Positions 38,502-46,169 of a stretch of 64,000 bases of DNA are shown here, in pieces. The notes under the pieces were generated by a model. It had not been told where the DNA came from. It worked only from the letters and a program-made list of their open reading frames with translations, and searched no databases. Within the stretch, counting starts at the first letter, position 1. Every line of letters begins with the position of its first letter. The stretch is from assembly GCF_030295425.1 (NCBI RefSeq), contig NZ_AP027081.1:434001-498000 (forward strand). The letters run 5' to 3'. The position numbers were made by a program, and so were the translations under genes. Source of the stretch: Mesoterricola sediminis. Its GTDB lineage: Bacteria > Acidobacteriota > Holophagae > Holophagales > Holophagaceae.

Positions 38502-41500
38502 TCACATGGAGCGCCGGTATTTTCCACCCATCTCGTAGAGGACGGAAGTGATCTGGCCCAGGCTGGCGACACGCACGGTGTCCATCAGGACGTCGAAGAC
38601 ATTGGCCCCCCGCCGGATCTGGTCCCGGAGCCGGTCGAGGGCCGGGCCCGCGGCCTCCCGGTGCCGGGCCTGGAACGCCCGGAGGCTGGCGAGGCGGGCG
38701 TCCTTCTCCTCGGCGCTGGCGCGGCTGATGGGCTGGGCCTGGGCCTCCTCCGCGTCCCGGACGAAGGTGTTGACCCCGACCACCGGCAGCTCCCCCGAGT
38801 GCTTCCGGGTCTCGTAGAGGAGGGACTGCTCCTGGATCCGGTAGCGCTGGTACTGGGTCTCCATGGCGCGCAGGACGCCGCCGCGGGCGTCCAGGGCCAG
38901 GAACTCCTCCAGCACCGCCTCCTCCACCCTCGCCGTGAGCCGCTCGAAGAAGTGGCTGCCCTGCAGGGCGTTCTCGCTCCAGTACACGCCCCACTCCCGG
39001 GTGAGGATGAGCTGGATGGCCATGGCGATGCGCACCGACTCCTCGGTGGGGGTGGTGAGGGCTTCGTCGTAGGCGTTGGTGTGGAGGGAGTTGCAGTTGT
39101 CCAGCAGGGCGGTGAGCGCCTGGAGCGTGGTCCGGATGTCGTTGAACTTCATCTCCTTGAGGTGGAGGGAGCGGCCCGAGGTCTGGATGTGGTACTTGAG
39201 CTTCTGGTTCCGCTCCCGGGCGCCGTACACGTCCCGGAGGGCCACGGCCCAGATGCGGCGGGCCACGCGGCCCAGGACCGAGTACTCCGGGTCCAGGCCC
39301 GAGCTGAAGAAGAAGGAGAGGCTGGGGGCGATGTCGTCGATGGCCATGCCCCGGCTCAGGTAGTACTCGACGAGGGTGAAGCCGTTGGCGAGGGTGAAGG
39401 CCAGCTGGGTGACGGGGTTGGCCCCCGCCTCGGCGATGTGGTAGCCGGAGACGCTGACGGAGTAGTAGTTGCGCATCCGGTTGCGGACGATGAAGTCCTG
39501 GACGTCGCCCATCATCTTCAGGGCGAACTCGATGGAGAAGATGCAGGTGTTCTGGGCCTGGTCCTCCTTGAGGATGTCGGCCTGGACCGTGCCGCGCAGC
39601 GCCGCCAGGGACGCCTCGCGCACCTGGGCCTCCTCCACGGGGGTGAGGGGGCCCTCGGCGCGGCGCTTCTCCAGCTGCTGGTCGACGGCCGCGTTGAAGA
39701 ACATGGCCAGGATGACGGGGGCCGGCCCGTTGATGGTCATGGACACGGAGGTGGCCGGGTCGCAGAGGTCGAAGCCCTGGAAGAGCCGCTTCATGTCGTC
39801 CAGGGTGGCCACGCTCACCCCGCTCTCGCCGATCTTCCCGTAGATGTCGGGGCGCTCGTGCGGGTCCTCCCCGTAGAGGGTCACCGAGTCGAAGGCCGTG
39901 GAGAGGCGGCGGGAGGCGTCGCCCTGGCAGAGGAAGTGGAACCGGCGGTTGGTGCGCTCCGGGCCGCCCTCGCCGGCGAACTGGCGCTTGGGATCCTCGT
40001 CGGTGCGGCGGAAGGGGAAGACGCCGGCGGTGAAGGGGAAGCTCCCGGGAACGTTCTCCAGCCGGAGGAAGCGCACCAGGTCGCCGTAGCGGTCCGTGGC
40101 GGGCAGCTCCACCTTGCGCACGGGGGTTCCCGCCAGGGAGGTCACCGTCAGGGGGACCTTCACCTCCCGGTCCCGCACCGCGTAGGTGAAGGCGTCGCCC
40201 CCGTAGGCGGCCTTCAGGGCCTCCCAGCGCGCCAGGAGGCGCTCCCCCTCGGGGCCAAGGTCCGCCCGGGCGCGGGCGGCGGCCGCCGCCGCCTCGGGCA
40301 CCTCCGCCGCGGCCGTCTCCAGGGCCTGGAGGCGGTCCGCCTTGGCGGCGAGGGCCTCGGTGTCCCGGTGGTAGGCGCGCACGGCGGAGACGATCTCCTG
40401 GAGGTAGCGGGCCCGACCGAAGGGGACGATGGGGGCGGCCCGGTCACTGGAGAAGGCGAGGGGGCCCGGATCGGGGAGGGCGGAGGCCAGCGGCAGGCCG
40501 TGGTCCTCCCGGAGGCGGGCCAGGAGGTCCAGGTAGAGGCGGTCCACCCCCGGATCATCGAAATGGCCGGCCACCGTGCCGTACACGGGCAGGGCCTCGT
40601 CCGGCACCTGGGCGGGGAGGCCCCGGTTCCGGCGCACCTGGCGCCGGACCGCATGGAGGGCGTCCTCGCTGCGCTTGTCCTCGAACTTGTTGACCACCAC
40701 GAGGCGGGCGAAGTCCAGCATGTTGATCTTCTCGAGCTGGGTCCCGGCGCCGAAGTCGCTCGTCATGACGTACACGGGCAGGTCCGACATCTCCGTGATC
40801 TCGGTATCCGCCTGGCCGATGCCGCTCGTCTCCACCAGCACGAGGCTGGCCCCGGCCGCCTGGAGGACGGCTGCGCCCGCCCGCACCCGCGCCGCCAGGT
40901 CCGGGCCGCCGGCCACGCTGCGGAAGAAGACCCGGGGATCCGAGGCCGTGCCCATGCGGAGGCGGTCCCCCAGGAGGGCCCCGCCGGAGGCCTTGCGGGT
41001 GGGATCGATGGCGAGCACGGCCACGCGCAGGTCCGGATGGTCCAGGAGGAGCCTGCGGACCAGTTCATCCACCAGGGAACTCTTGCCCGCCCCGCCGGTG
41101 CCCGTGAACCCGATGACCGGGCAGCGCGAGCCGGGAGCGGGGGGCTCCCCGCCGTCCAGGGCCGCGCCGAGGGCCCGGGCCAGGCCCGGCCGGTCCGACC
41201 AGGCCGCCGCGGGACGGGGGCGCGGTTCCGGCGACCGGGCCCGGCCCAGCAGGTCGGCGATCATGCCGTCCACCCCCAGGCGCATGCCGTCGTCCGGCGT
41301 GTAGATCTTCTCCACCCCCGCGGCCTCCAGGGCCGCCGCCTCCGCGGGAAGGATGACCCCGCCCCCGCCGCCGAAGACCCGCACGTGCCCCGCCCCCGCC
41401 TCCCGCAGCCGGCGGGCGAGGTAGGTGAAGAAATCCACGTGGCCGCCCTGGTACGAACTGACGCACACCGCGTCCGCGTCCTCCTCCACCGCGGCCTTCA

Positions 41501-41651
41501 CGATCTCGTCCACGCCCCGGTTGTGGCCCAGGTGGACCACCTGGGCCCCCTGGGCCACCAGGAGGCGCCGCACCAGGTTGATGGCGGCGTCATGGCCGTC
41601 GAAGAGGGCCGCGGCGGTGATGATCCGGATCGGCTGGTCGGTTCCCTTCAT
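38502..41651 (-). CDS. icmF: Fused isobutyryl-CoA mutase with G-protein chaperone (IcmF)
   Basis: 1049 aa, start ATG 41651 (GGAG 5 nt upstream; an ATG at 41684 has poor spacing). Domain order is that of IcmF: N-terminal B12-binding domain (AAALFDGHDAAINLVRR, with the corrin-ligating His), MeaB-like GTPase (FTGTGGAGKSSLVDEL, VVVNKFEDKRSEDA), then the large acyl-CoA mutase TIM barrel. The substrate pocket region FPFTAGVFPFRRTDEDP and STAFDSVTLYGEDPHERPD follows IcmF, not methylmalonyl-CoA mutase, which has TMYVNRPWTIRQYAGF and THRGYDSDHP at these places. It interconverts isobutyryl-CoA and butyryl-CoA with adenosylcobalamin; some IcmFs also accept isovaleryl/pivalyl-CoA. Confidence 0.93.
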   Translation of the reverse strand: MKGTDQPIRIITAAALFDGHDAAINLVRRLLVAQGAQVVHLGHNRGVDEIVKAAVEEDADAVCVSSYQGGHVDFFTYLARRLREAGAGHVRVFGGGGGVILPAEAAALEAAGVEKIYTPDDGMRLGVDGMIADLLGRARSPEPRPRPAAAWSDRPGLARALGAALDGGEPPAPGSRCPVIGFTGTGGAGKSSLVDELVRRLLLDHPDLRVAVLAIDPTRKASGGALLGDRLRMGTASDPRVFFRSVAGGPDLAARVRAGAAVLQAAGASLVLVETSGIGQADTEITEMSDLPVYVMTSDFGAGTQLEKINMLDFARLVVVNKFEDKRSEDALHAVRRQVRRNRGLPAQVPDEALPVYGTVAGHFDDPGVDRLYLDLLARLREDHGLPLASALPDPGPLAFSSDRAAPIVPFGRARYLQEIVSAVRAYHRDTEALAAKADRLQALETAAAEVPEAAAAAARARADLGPEGERLLARWEALKAAYGGDAFTYAVRDREVKVPLTVTSLAGTPVRKVELPATDRYGDLVRFLRLENVPGSFPFTAGVFPFRRTDEDPKRQFAGEGGPERTNRRFHFLCQGDASRRLSTAFDSVTLYGEDPHERPDIYGKIGESGVSVATLDDMKRLFQGFDLCDPATSVSMTINGPAPVILAMFFNAAVDQQLEKRRAEGPLTPVEEAQVREASLAALRGTVQADILKEDQAQNTCIFSIEFALKMMGDVQDFIVRNRMRNYYSVSVSGYHIAEAGANPVTQLAFTLANGFTLVEYYLSRGMAIDDIAPSLSFFFSSGLDPEYSVLGRVARRIWAVALRDVYGARERNQKLKYHIQTSGRSLHLKEMKFNDIRTTLQALTALLDNCNSLHTNAYDEALTTPTEESVRIAMAIQLILTREWGVYWSENALQGSHFFERLTARVEEAVLEEFLALDARGGVLRAMETQYQRYRIQEQSLLYETRKHSGELPVVGVNTFVRDAEEAQAQPISRASAEEKDARLASLRAFQARHREAAGPALDRLRDQIRRGANVFDVLMDTVRVASLGQITSVLYEMGGKYRRSM

Positions 41652-41718
41652 GGAGGCTCCGGGGTGGGCGAGACATGTTCTCATTCTCCGTCAGGCCAAG
41701 GGAAGCTTCCGGACGGCG

Positions 41719-42555
41719 TCAGGGCCCCAGGGCCCGGAGGAAGGGCAGGGCTTCCGCGAGGACCGCCGTCCGCGCCTCCAGATGGGGCGCGTGGGCGCAG
41801 GCGGGCAACAGGGTGCCGCGGCCACCCGTCGCCGCGGCGATGGCCGCCACCTGGGCCGGCGTGCCGTAGGGGTCCGCCGCGCCCTGGAGGGCCAGCACCG
41901 GGGCCCGGACGGCCCGCTGTTCCTCCACGATGGACCAGCCGCGGTGGGCCTCGGAAAGCCAGAGTCCGGCCCAGCCCTCGAACATGGCGTCCAGGCCGGC
42001 GCCGTGGTGCCGGGCCAGGCCCCGGCGGAGGCCGCCCTCCCGGTAGGCCTTCAGGGCCGTGGCCACGCCGGTCCGGGTGACCTCCTCCACGAAGACGTGG
42101 GCCGCCAGGGTCAGGACTCCCAGGGGCCGGTCCGGGAAACGGGCCGCGAAGCGCAGCGCGAAGGTGCCCCCGTCGCTGTGGCCCACGAGGACCGGGCGAG
42201 CGATGCCACAGGCGTCGAGGACGGCGGGCAGGGCGACCTCCGGTTCCGCGTCGAAGTCGGCGCGGGTCTGGGGGCGGGTCCGGGGCTCGGCGCCCCCGTG
42301 GCCATAGCGGTCGTACACGAGGGCCGGCCATCCCAGGGCGCCCGCGAGGGCGTCGGGGAAGTCCCGCCACTGGGTGACGCTGCCCAGGGCCTCGTGCAGG
42401 AAGACCAGGGTGGGGGCGTCCGGACGAGCTTCCGGTGGCAGAAGCCGCCGGGCCCGCAGCCGGCGGCCACAGGCCTGGAGGGCGAAGGTCTCCGAGGGAA
42501 GGGATGGGACGGGAATCACGGGGGGCATTCTGGCACAGCCCGCCCGGGCTTTCAC
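41719..42555 (-). CDS. Alpha/beta-hydrolase
   Basis: 278 aa. Oxyanion/His motif in FLHEALGSVTQW, nucleophile elbow VLVGHSDGGTFAL (Ser about 126), Asp in LQGAADPYGTP, and catalytic His in LLPACAHAPHLE. Related to the menaquinone/lactonase-like hydrolases; substrate unknown. The GTG at 42555 and an ATG at 42528 are both possible starts, and neither has a good ribosome site. Located between the mutase operon and the peptide transporter. Confidence 0.82.
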   Translation of the reverse strand: MKARAGCARMPPVIPVPSLPSETFALQACGRRLRARRLLPPEARPDAPTLVFLHEALGSVTQWRDFPDALAGALGWPALVYDRYGHGGAEPRTRPQTRADFDAEPEVALPAVLDACGIARPVLVGHSDGGTFALRFAARFPDRPLGVLTLAAHVFVEEVTRTGVATALKAYREGGLRRGLARHHGAGLDAMFEGWAGLWLSEAHRGWSIVEEQRAVRAPVLALQGAADPYGTPAQVAAIAAATGGRGTLLPACAHAPHLEARTAVLAEALPFLRALGP

Positions 42556-42561
42556 GCCTTA

Positions 42562-42593
42562 CATTCGATCCTTAAATATTGAAATGTCGAATG
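42562..42593. promoter_or_regulatory. Inverted repeat upstream of the alpha/beta-hydrolase
   Basis: CATTCGA and TCGAATG (7 bp, perfect) are separated by 18 nt of AT-rich DNA in the 48-bp gap between the transporter stop and the hydrolase start. This is an unusually AT-rich spot and may hold the hydrolase promoter and an operator. No transcription factor can be named. Confidence 0.3.
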
Positions 42594-42603
42594 ATCGTGA
42601 ACC

Positions 42604-43986
42604 TCAGGCCTCCTGGCGCCTCAGCCAGAGGTTGTAGGCGTACATGCTGGCCGCGGAGCAGAGGCCGATGGCCGCCAGGATGACCCAGCCCGTGGTGGCG
42701 GCCCGGGGGTCCAGGCGGAGCAGGCCGTTGGGCAGCTTCTCGGCCCCCCGGCACATGATGCCGTTGAAGAGGTAGGCGCCGGCGGGGCCGCCGATGAGGG
42801 CCCCGACCGCCATGGGGATGTTGGCGTAGCCCAGGAAGAGGCCCTCCTGGCCCTTGGGCGCCAGGGAGCCGATGTACTCGTAGAGCCGGGAGGACGCGAA
42901 GAGCTCGCCGAAGGCGATCAGGGCCACCGTGAGCACGATGAACAGGGAGCCCATGGGCACGAGGCCCGCCACGGAGGCCGAGACCCCGCCCGCCGCGAAG
43001 ACCGGCACCAGGTTGATGAGCATGGAGAGCCCGATGATCACCGTGCCCACCACGATGGACTTGATGGGGGCCAGCTTGCCGAAGGTGAGGGTGATCAGCA
43101 TCTGGAAGCAGACGATGACCAGGGGGTTGGCCATGGTGTACAGGTCCATGGCCGGGGACAGCTCCACCGTGCGCTTCACGTAGAGGGGCAGCAGGTTGTA
43201 GACCTGGTTGTAGATGAAGTAGAAGCCGCTGGACACCACGAGGAACATGGTGAAGCGGCCGTTGGCCAGGACCTTGAACATGCCGGCCAGGATGTCGCCG
43301 AGGGGGCGGGAGGGTTTGCGCGCGGTGTTGCCCATCTCCACGTCCGGGTCCTTGAAGACCACGAGCACCACGAAGAACGCCACCACCGCGGCGGCCATGG
43401 AGACCGCGAAGATGGCGCTCAGGTCGAAGCGGCGCCGGAAGTAGAAGGCCACGCCGCGCCCGACCAGGCTGCCGACGTTGATGATCATGTAGAAGATGCC
43501 GAAGCCCAGGGTCTTGCGGGCGCCGGCCGTCTTCTGCACCGTGCCGGCGATGCAGGGCTTCACGATGCTGCCGCCCAGGCCGATCATCACCACCCCGGCG
43601 ATGATGGGCACGGCGGTGCGCCAGCCCACCGTCACCTCGGCGCTCAGGGTGGGCGAGAGGCGGGCCCCCCCGAACCACACGGGCCAGCCCATGAGGAAGT
43701 AGGCCACGGCCAGGAGGACGAAGGCGACGAGGAGGCTCCGCTTGAAGCCGTACTGGTCCGCCAGGGAGCCCGACAGGATGGGCAGGAAGTAGACCAGGAA
43801 CCACAGGACGCTCGAATTGAGGAAGCTGGGCCAGTACGCGCCGAAGCCCAGCTGGCCCAGGTAGAGGACCACGAAGCTGGCCATGGCGTAGTAGGCGGCC
43901 CGCTCGAAAAGTTCGGTGCCGTTGGCGGTCCAGAAGCTGCTCGGGAAGGCGGGTGCCGTCCCGGGGGTCGGGCGCTGCGAAGTCAT
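42604..43986 (-). CDS. POT/PTR2-family proton-coupled oligopeptide transporter
   Basis: 460 aa with about twelve membrane segments. ATG 43986 has GGAG 5 nt upstream. The family signature ExxERxxYY is present in NGTELFERAAYYAMASF at the N terminus (proton coupling and peptide binding). Other conserved segments: GGSIVKPCIAGTVQKTAG, FGIFYMIINVGSLVGR, and FASSRLYEYIGSLAPKGQEG. It imports di- and tripeptides, which fits with an amino-acid catabolising lifestyle. Confidence 0.9.
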   Translation of the reverse strand: MTSQRPTPGTAPAFPSSFWTANGTELFERAAYYAMASFVVLYLGQLGFGAYWPSFLNSSVLWFLVYFLPILSGSLADQYGFKRSLLVAFVLLAVAYFLMGWPVWFGGARLSPTLSAEVTVGWRTAVPIIAGVVMIGLGGSIVKPCIAGTVQKTAGARKTLGFGIFYMIINVGSLVGRGVAFYFRRRFDLSAIFAVSMAAAVVAFFVVLVVFKDPDVEMGNTARKPSRPLGDILAGMFKVLANGRFTMFLVVSSGFYFIYNQVYNLLPLYVKRTVELSPAMDLYTMANPLVIVCFQMLITLTFGKLAPIKSIVVGTVIIGLSMLINLVPVFAAGGVSASVAGLVPMGSLFIVLTVALIAFGELFASSRLYEYIGSLAPKGQEGLFLGYANIPMAVGALIGGPAGAYLFNGIMCRGAEKLPNGLLRLDPRAATTGWVILAAIGLCSAASMYAYNLWLRRQEA

Positions 43987-44044
43987 GGAAGCTCCAGATC
44001 GGTACCCGATCAGCTTCGCACGCCCGGGTGGGGCCTTCCAGGGC

Positions 44045-44743
44045 TCAGTCGGCGGGGGCCGCCGCAGGGGGCAGGGGCCGGGGACCCGCCACGTCCAGGA
44101 GGCTCTCCCCCGGCAGGGCCCAGACCCGGGTGAAGGCCGCCGGAGCTGGCAGGTCCAGGGGCGCCAGATCCTCCGCGAGGGCCGGCGCCTGCGCCGGGGC
44201 CGGCGAGCTGTCCGGGATCGCCCGGGGCGCGTCCGGAACCTGGAGGGGGGAGAGGCGGAGGCCCAGGAGCTGGTCCACCTGGGCGGCCGTCGTCGGGGAC
44301 AGGGCCGGGCTGCTGATCTGGGCGGCCGCGGGGTCTGGCCAGGCGTCCAACTGGAAGGCCACCTCCAGGCCCGCGCTGTCCGGGGCCTCGGCCACCCGGA
44401 TGACCGCGGGGGCCCAGGCTTCCGCCCGGGCCTCCGTGCAGACCACGTCGGCCCGCAGGGCTTCCGGTTGGCCTTCCGCCTCGGCGGGCGCGCAGGCCAG
44501 GCGCAGCGCCAGGAGGGACTGCCCTCGCCCGTCCTCCACGAGGAAGCGGGCTTCACCGGTCGCCACCGGCACCGCGTGGACCTCCCCGGGCCGCAGCACC
44601 ACCTGGCGCGTGGAGCCGCCGGGGCTGGCCGGGGCCGAGAGCGTCCAGGTGCCCTGGGAGCGGTTCACCAGCTGGAAGGTGCCGGCCTGGGCCGGCGCCA
44701 GGGCCGCCAGGGCCAGGAGAAACGGGGTGAGCGAACGCGGCAT
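44045..44743 (-). CDS. Secreted hypothetical protein
   Basis: 232 aa, start ATG 44743 with AAGGA about 7 nt upstream. Signal peptide MPRSLTPFLLALAALAPAQA. The N-terminal 90 residues are beta-rich (FQLVNRSQGTWTLSAP, RQVVLRPGEVHAVPV); the C-terminal half is rich in Ala and Pro and ends in a proline/alanine tail. Not recognised. Divergent from the membrane ferredoxin gene, with a palindromic site between them. Confidence 0.65.
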   Translation of the reverse strand: MPRSLTPFLLALAALAPAQAGTFQLVNRSQGTWTLSAPASPGGSTRQVVLRPGEVHAVPVATGEARFLVEDGRGQSLLALRLACAPAEAEGQPEALRADVVCTEARAEAWAPAVIRVAEAPDSAGLEVAFQLDAWPDPAAAQISSPALSPTTAAQVDQLLGLRLSPLQVPDAPRAIPDSSPAPAQAPALAEDLAPLDLPAPAAFTRVWALPGESLLDVAGPRPLPPAAAPAD

Positions 44744-44787
44744 GGACGGTCCTTGGTGCGGGATGCACGCTTCCCTGGATGGCCTCC

Positions 44788-44810
44788 ACCAAATAAAGGT
44801 TTCATTTGGT
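44788..44810. promoter_or_regulatory. Palindromic site between divergent genes
   Basis: ACCAAAT and ATTTGGT form a perfect 7-bp inverted repeat around 9 nt, centred in the 144-bp gap between the leftward secreted protein and the rightward membrane ferredoxin. Its position suits an operator serving both genes. The regulator is unknown. Confidence 0.4.
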
Positions 44811-44887
44811 AGGACGCTGGTCACAAATCGGAGGGGCCTATCCGAAATACCCCGGCCCGGATGGTAGGTTCTTGGAAGAGGTGTGCG

Positions 44888-45874
44888 GTGGCCAAGTCGT
44901 CCTGGTTGAAGCCTTTCCCCTGGCGCCACGCCGTGCAGGCGGCCTTCCTGGGCCTCTGCGCGTGGATCGGCGTCGAGTTCCACCTGTTCATGACCTGGTG
45001 TGCCGATCCCGCCAACGCCGCCTACGTGCCGCACCCGCCCGGGGCCGAGGCCTTCCTGCCCATCAGCGCCCTGCTCAGCCTCAAGTACTGGATCCTGACC
45101 GGCCGGATCTGCGAGCTGCATCCCGCCGGCTTCTTCGTCTTCGTGGCGGTCCTCCTGGTGGCCCTCCTCCTGCGCAAGGCCTTCTGCGCCTGGATCTGTC
45201 CCGTGGGCACCCTGGGCGAGCTCCTGGAGCGCCTGGGCGCGCGGATCCTGCCCCGGCGGTTCGCGCCCCCCCGCTGGGTGGACCTGCCCCTGCGGGGCCT
45301 CAAGTACCTCCTCCTCGCCTTCTTCGCCTGGACCACCCTCCGCATGGACCTGCCCGCCCTGGGCGCCTTCCTCTACAGCCCCTTCAACGCCGCGGCGGAC
45401 CTGCGCATGTACGGCTTCTTCGCCCACATCAGCCCGACGACCTTCACCGTGATCGCCCTCCTGGCCCTCCTGGGGCTGGCGGTGGAGAACGCCTGGTGCC
45501 GCTACCTCTGCCCCTACGGCGCCCTCCTGGGCCTGCTGGCCTTCGCCAGCCCCCTCAAGATCCGGCGCGAGGCCGCCACCTGCACCGGGTGCCGGAAATG
45601 CACGCGCGCCTGTCCCGCCCGGATCCAGGTGCATGCCGTGCGGACCGTGCGCACCGATGACTGCTCCGCCTGCTACCGCTGCGTGGCGGCCTGCCCCGAG
45701 AAGGCGACCCTCCGCATGAACGCCCCCGGCGGCCGGGCTGTTCCCACCTGGCTCTTCGCGGTCCTCGTCCTCGCCCTCTTCGGCGGCGTCACCGGCTTCG
45801 CCATGGCCACCGGCCAGTGGCGCACCGTGATCACCCCCCAGGACTACCGGCAGCTCTACCTGGAGGACCGGTAG
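44888..45874 (+). CDS. Membrane-bound polyferredoxin (NapH/NosR-C-like)
   Basis: 328 aa from GTG 44888, chosen for AGAGG 6 nt upstream; an in-frame ATG at 44861 has no ribosome site. About five membrane segments. Two NapH-type motifs, FCAWICPVGTLGELLE and WCRYLCPYGALLGLL, lie at membrane borders, followed by two [4Fe-4S] motifs, CTGCRKCTRACPA and CSACYRCVAACPE, and a final membrane segment. Such proteins pass electrons between quinol or ferredoxin and a periplasmic or membrane partner. No reductase partner is nearby, so the pathway is unknown. Confidence 0.85.
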   Translation: MAKSSWLKPFPWRHAVQAAFLGLCAWIGVEFHLFMTWCADPANAAYVPHPPGAEAFLPISALLSLKYWILTGRICELHPAGFFVFVAVLLVALLLRKAFCAWICPVGTLGELLERLGARILPRRFAPPRWVDLPLRGLKYLLLAFFAWTTLRMDLPALGAFLYSPFNAAADLRMYGFFAHISPTTFTVIALLALLGLAVENAWCRYLCPYGALLGLLAFASPLKIRREAATCTGCRKCTRACPARIQVHAVRTVRTDDCSACYRCVAACPEKATLRMNAPGGRAVPTWLFAVLVLALFGGVTGFAMATGQWRTVITPQDYRQLYLEDR

Positions 45875-45903
45875 GGGCAGGACCGGGCGGGACCCGCGAC
45901 GGG

Positions 45904-45923
45904 GCCTTGCCCCCGGGCAGGGC
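45904..45923 (+). terminator. Candidate terminator hairpin after membrane ferredoxin
   Basis: GCCTTGCCC and GGGCAGGGC can pair as a 9-bp stem with one G-T wobble around CC, 29 bp after the stop codon. No U-tract follows, so it is only a candidate. The remaining bases up to 46169 hold no gene. Confidence 0.35.
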
Positions 45924-45976
45924 ACGTTGGATATTGAGCGGGGAAAGACCCGGTCAAGTCGTGGTATTCCACCCTC

Positions 45977-46005
45977 TTGCAATCATTTATTTAAAGTTTT
46001 ATGTG
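45977..46005 (+). promoter_or_regulatory. Candidate promoter of the Rhs locus
   Basis: In an AT-rich island about 165 bp upstream of the YD-repeat gene, TTGCAA is followed after 17 nt by TATGTG. Both boxes are partial matches. It is the only low-GC spot in the gap and the best place for a promoter of the toxin locus. Confidence 0.3.
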
Positions 46006-46169
46006 CAGCCCGCCCCGCCAGATCTGCCATCCGCGGGCAGGAGGGTGCTGTCCACGGCCTCACCGGGGTCTGGGCGGGCCCGCGGGTTATCCTAGGCTCC
46101 CAGCCCCATCCCTGACATGCGAGACCTCCGGCGCCGGGCGCCCTCGCCCGAACCTGCCCCAGGTGTTGC

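Noticed and set aside
38502-41651. Methylmalonyl-CoA mutase
   Set aside because: Domain order (B12 domain, GTPase, mutase in one chain) and the pocket motifs FPFTAGVFPF and STAFDSVTLYG are those of IcmF; the methylmalonyl-CoA mutase motifs are absent.
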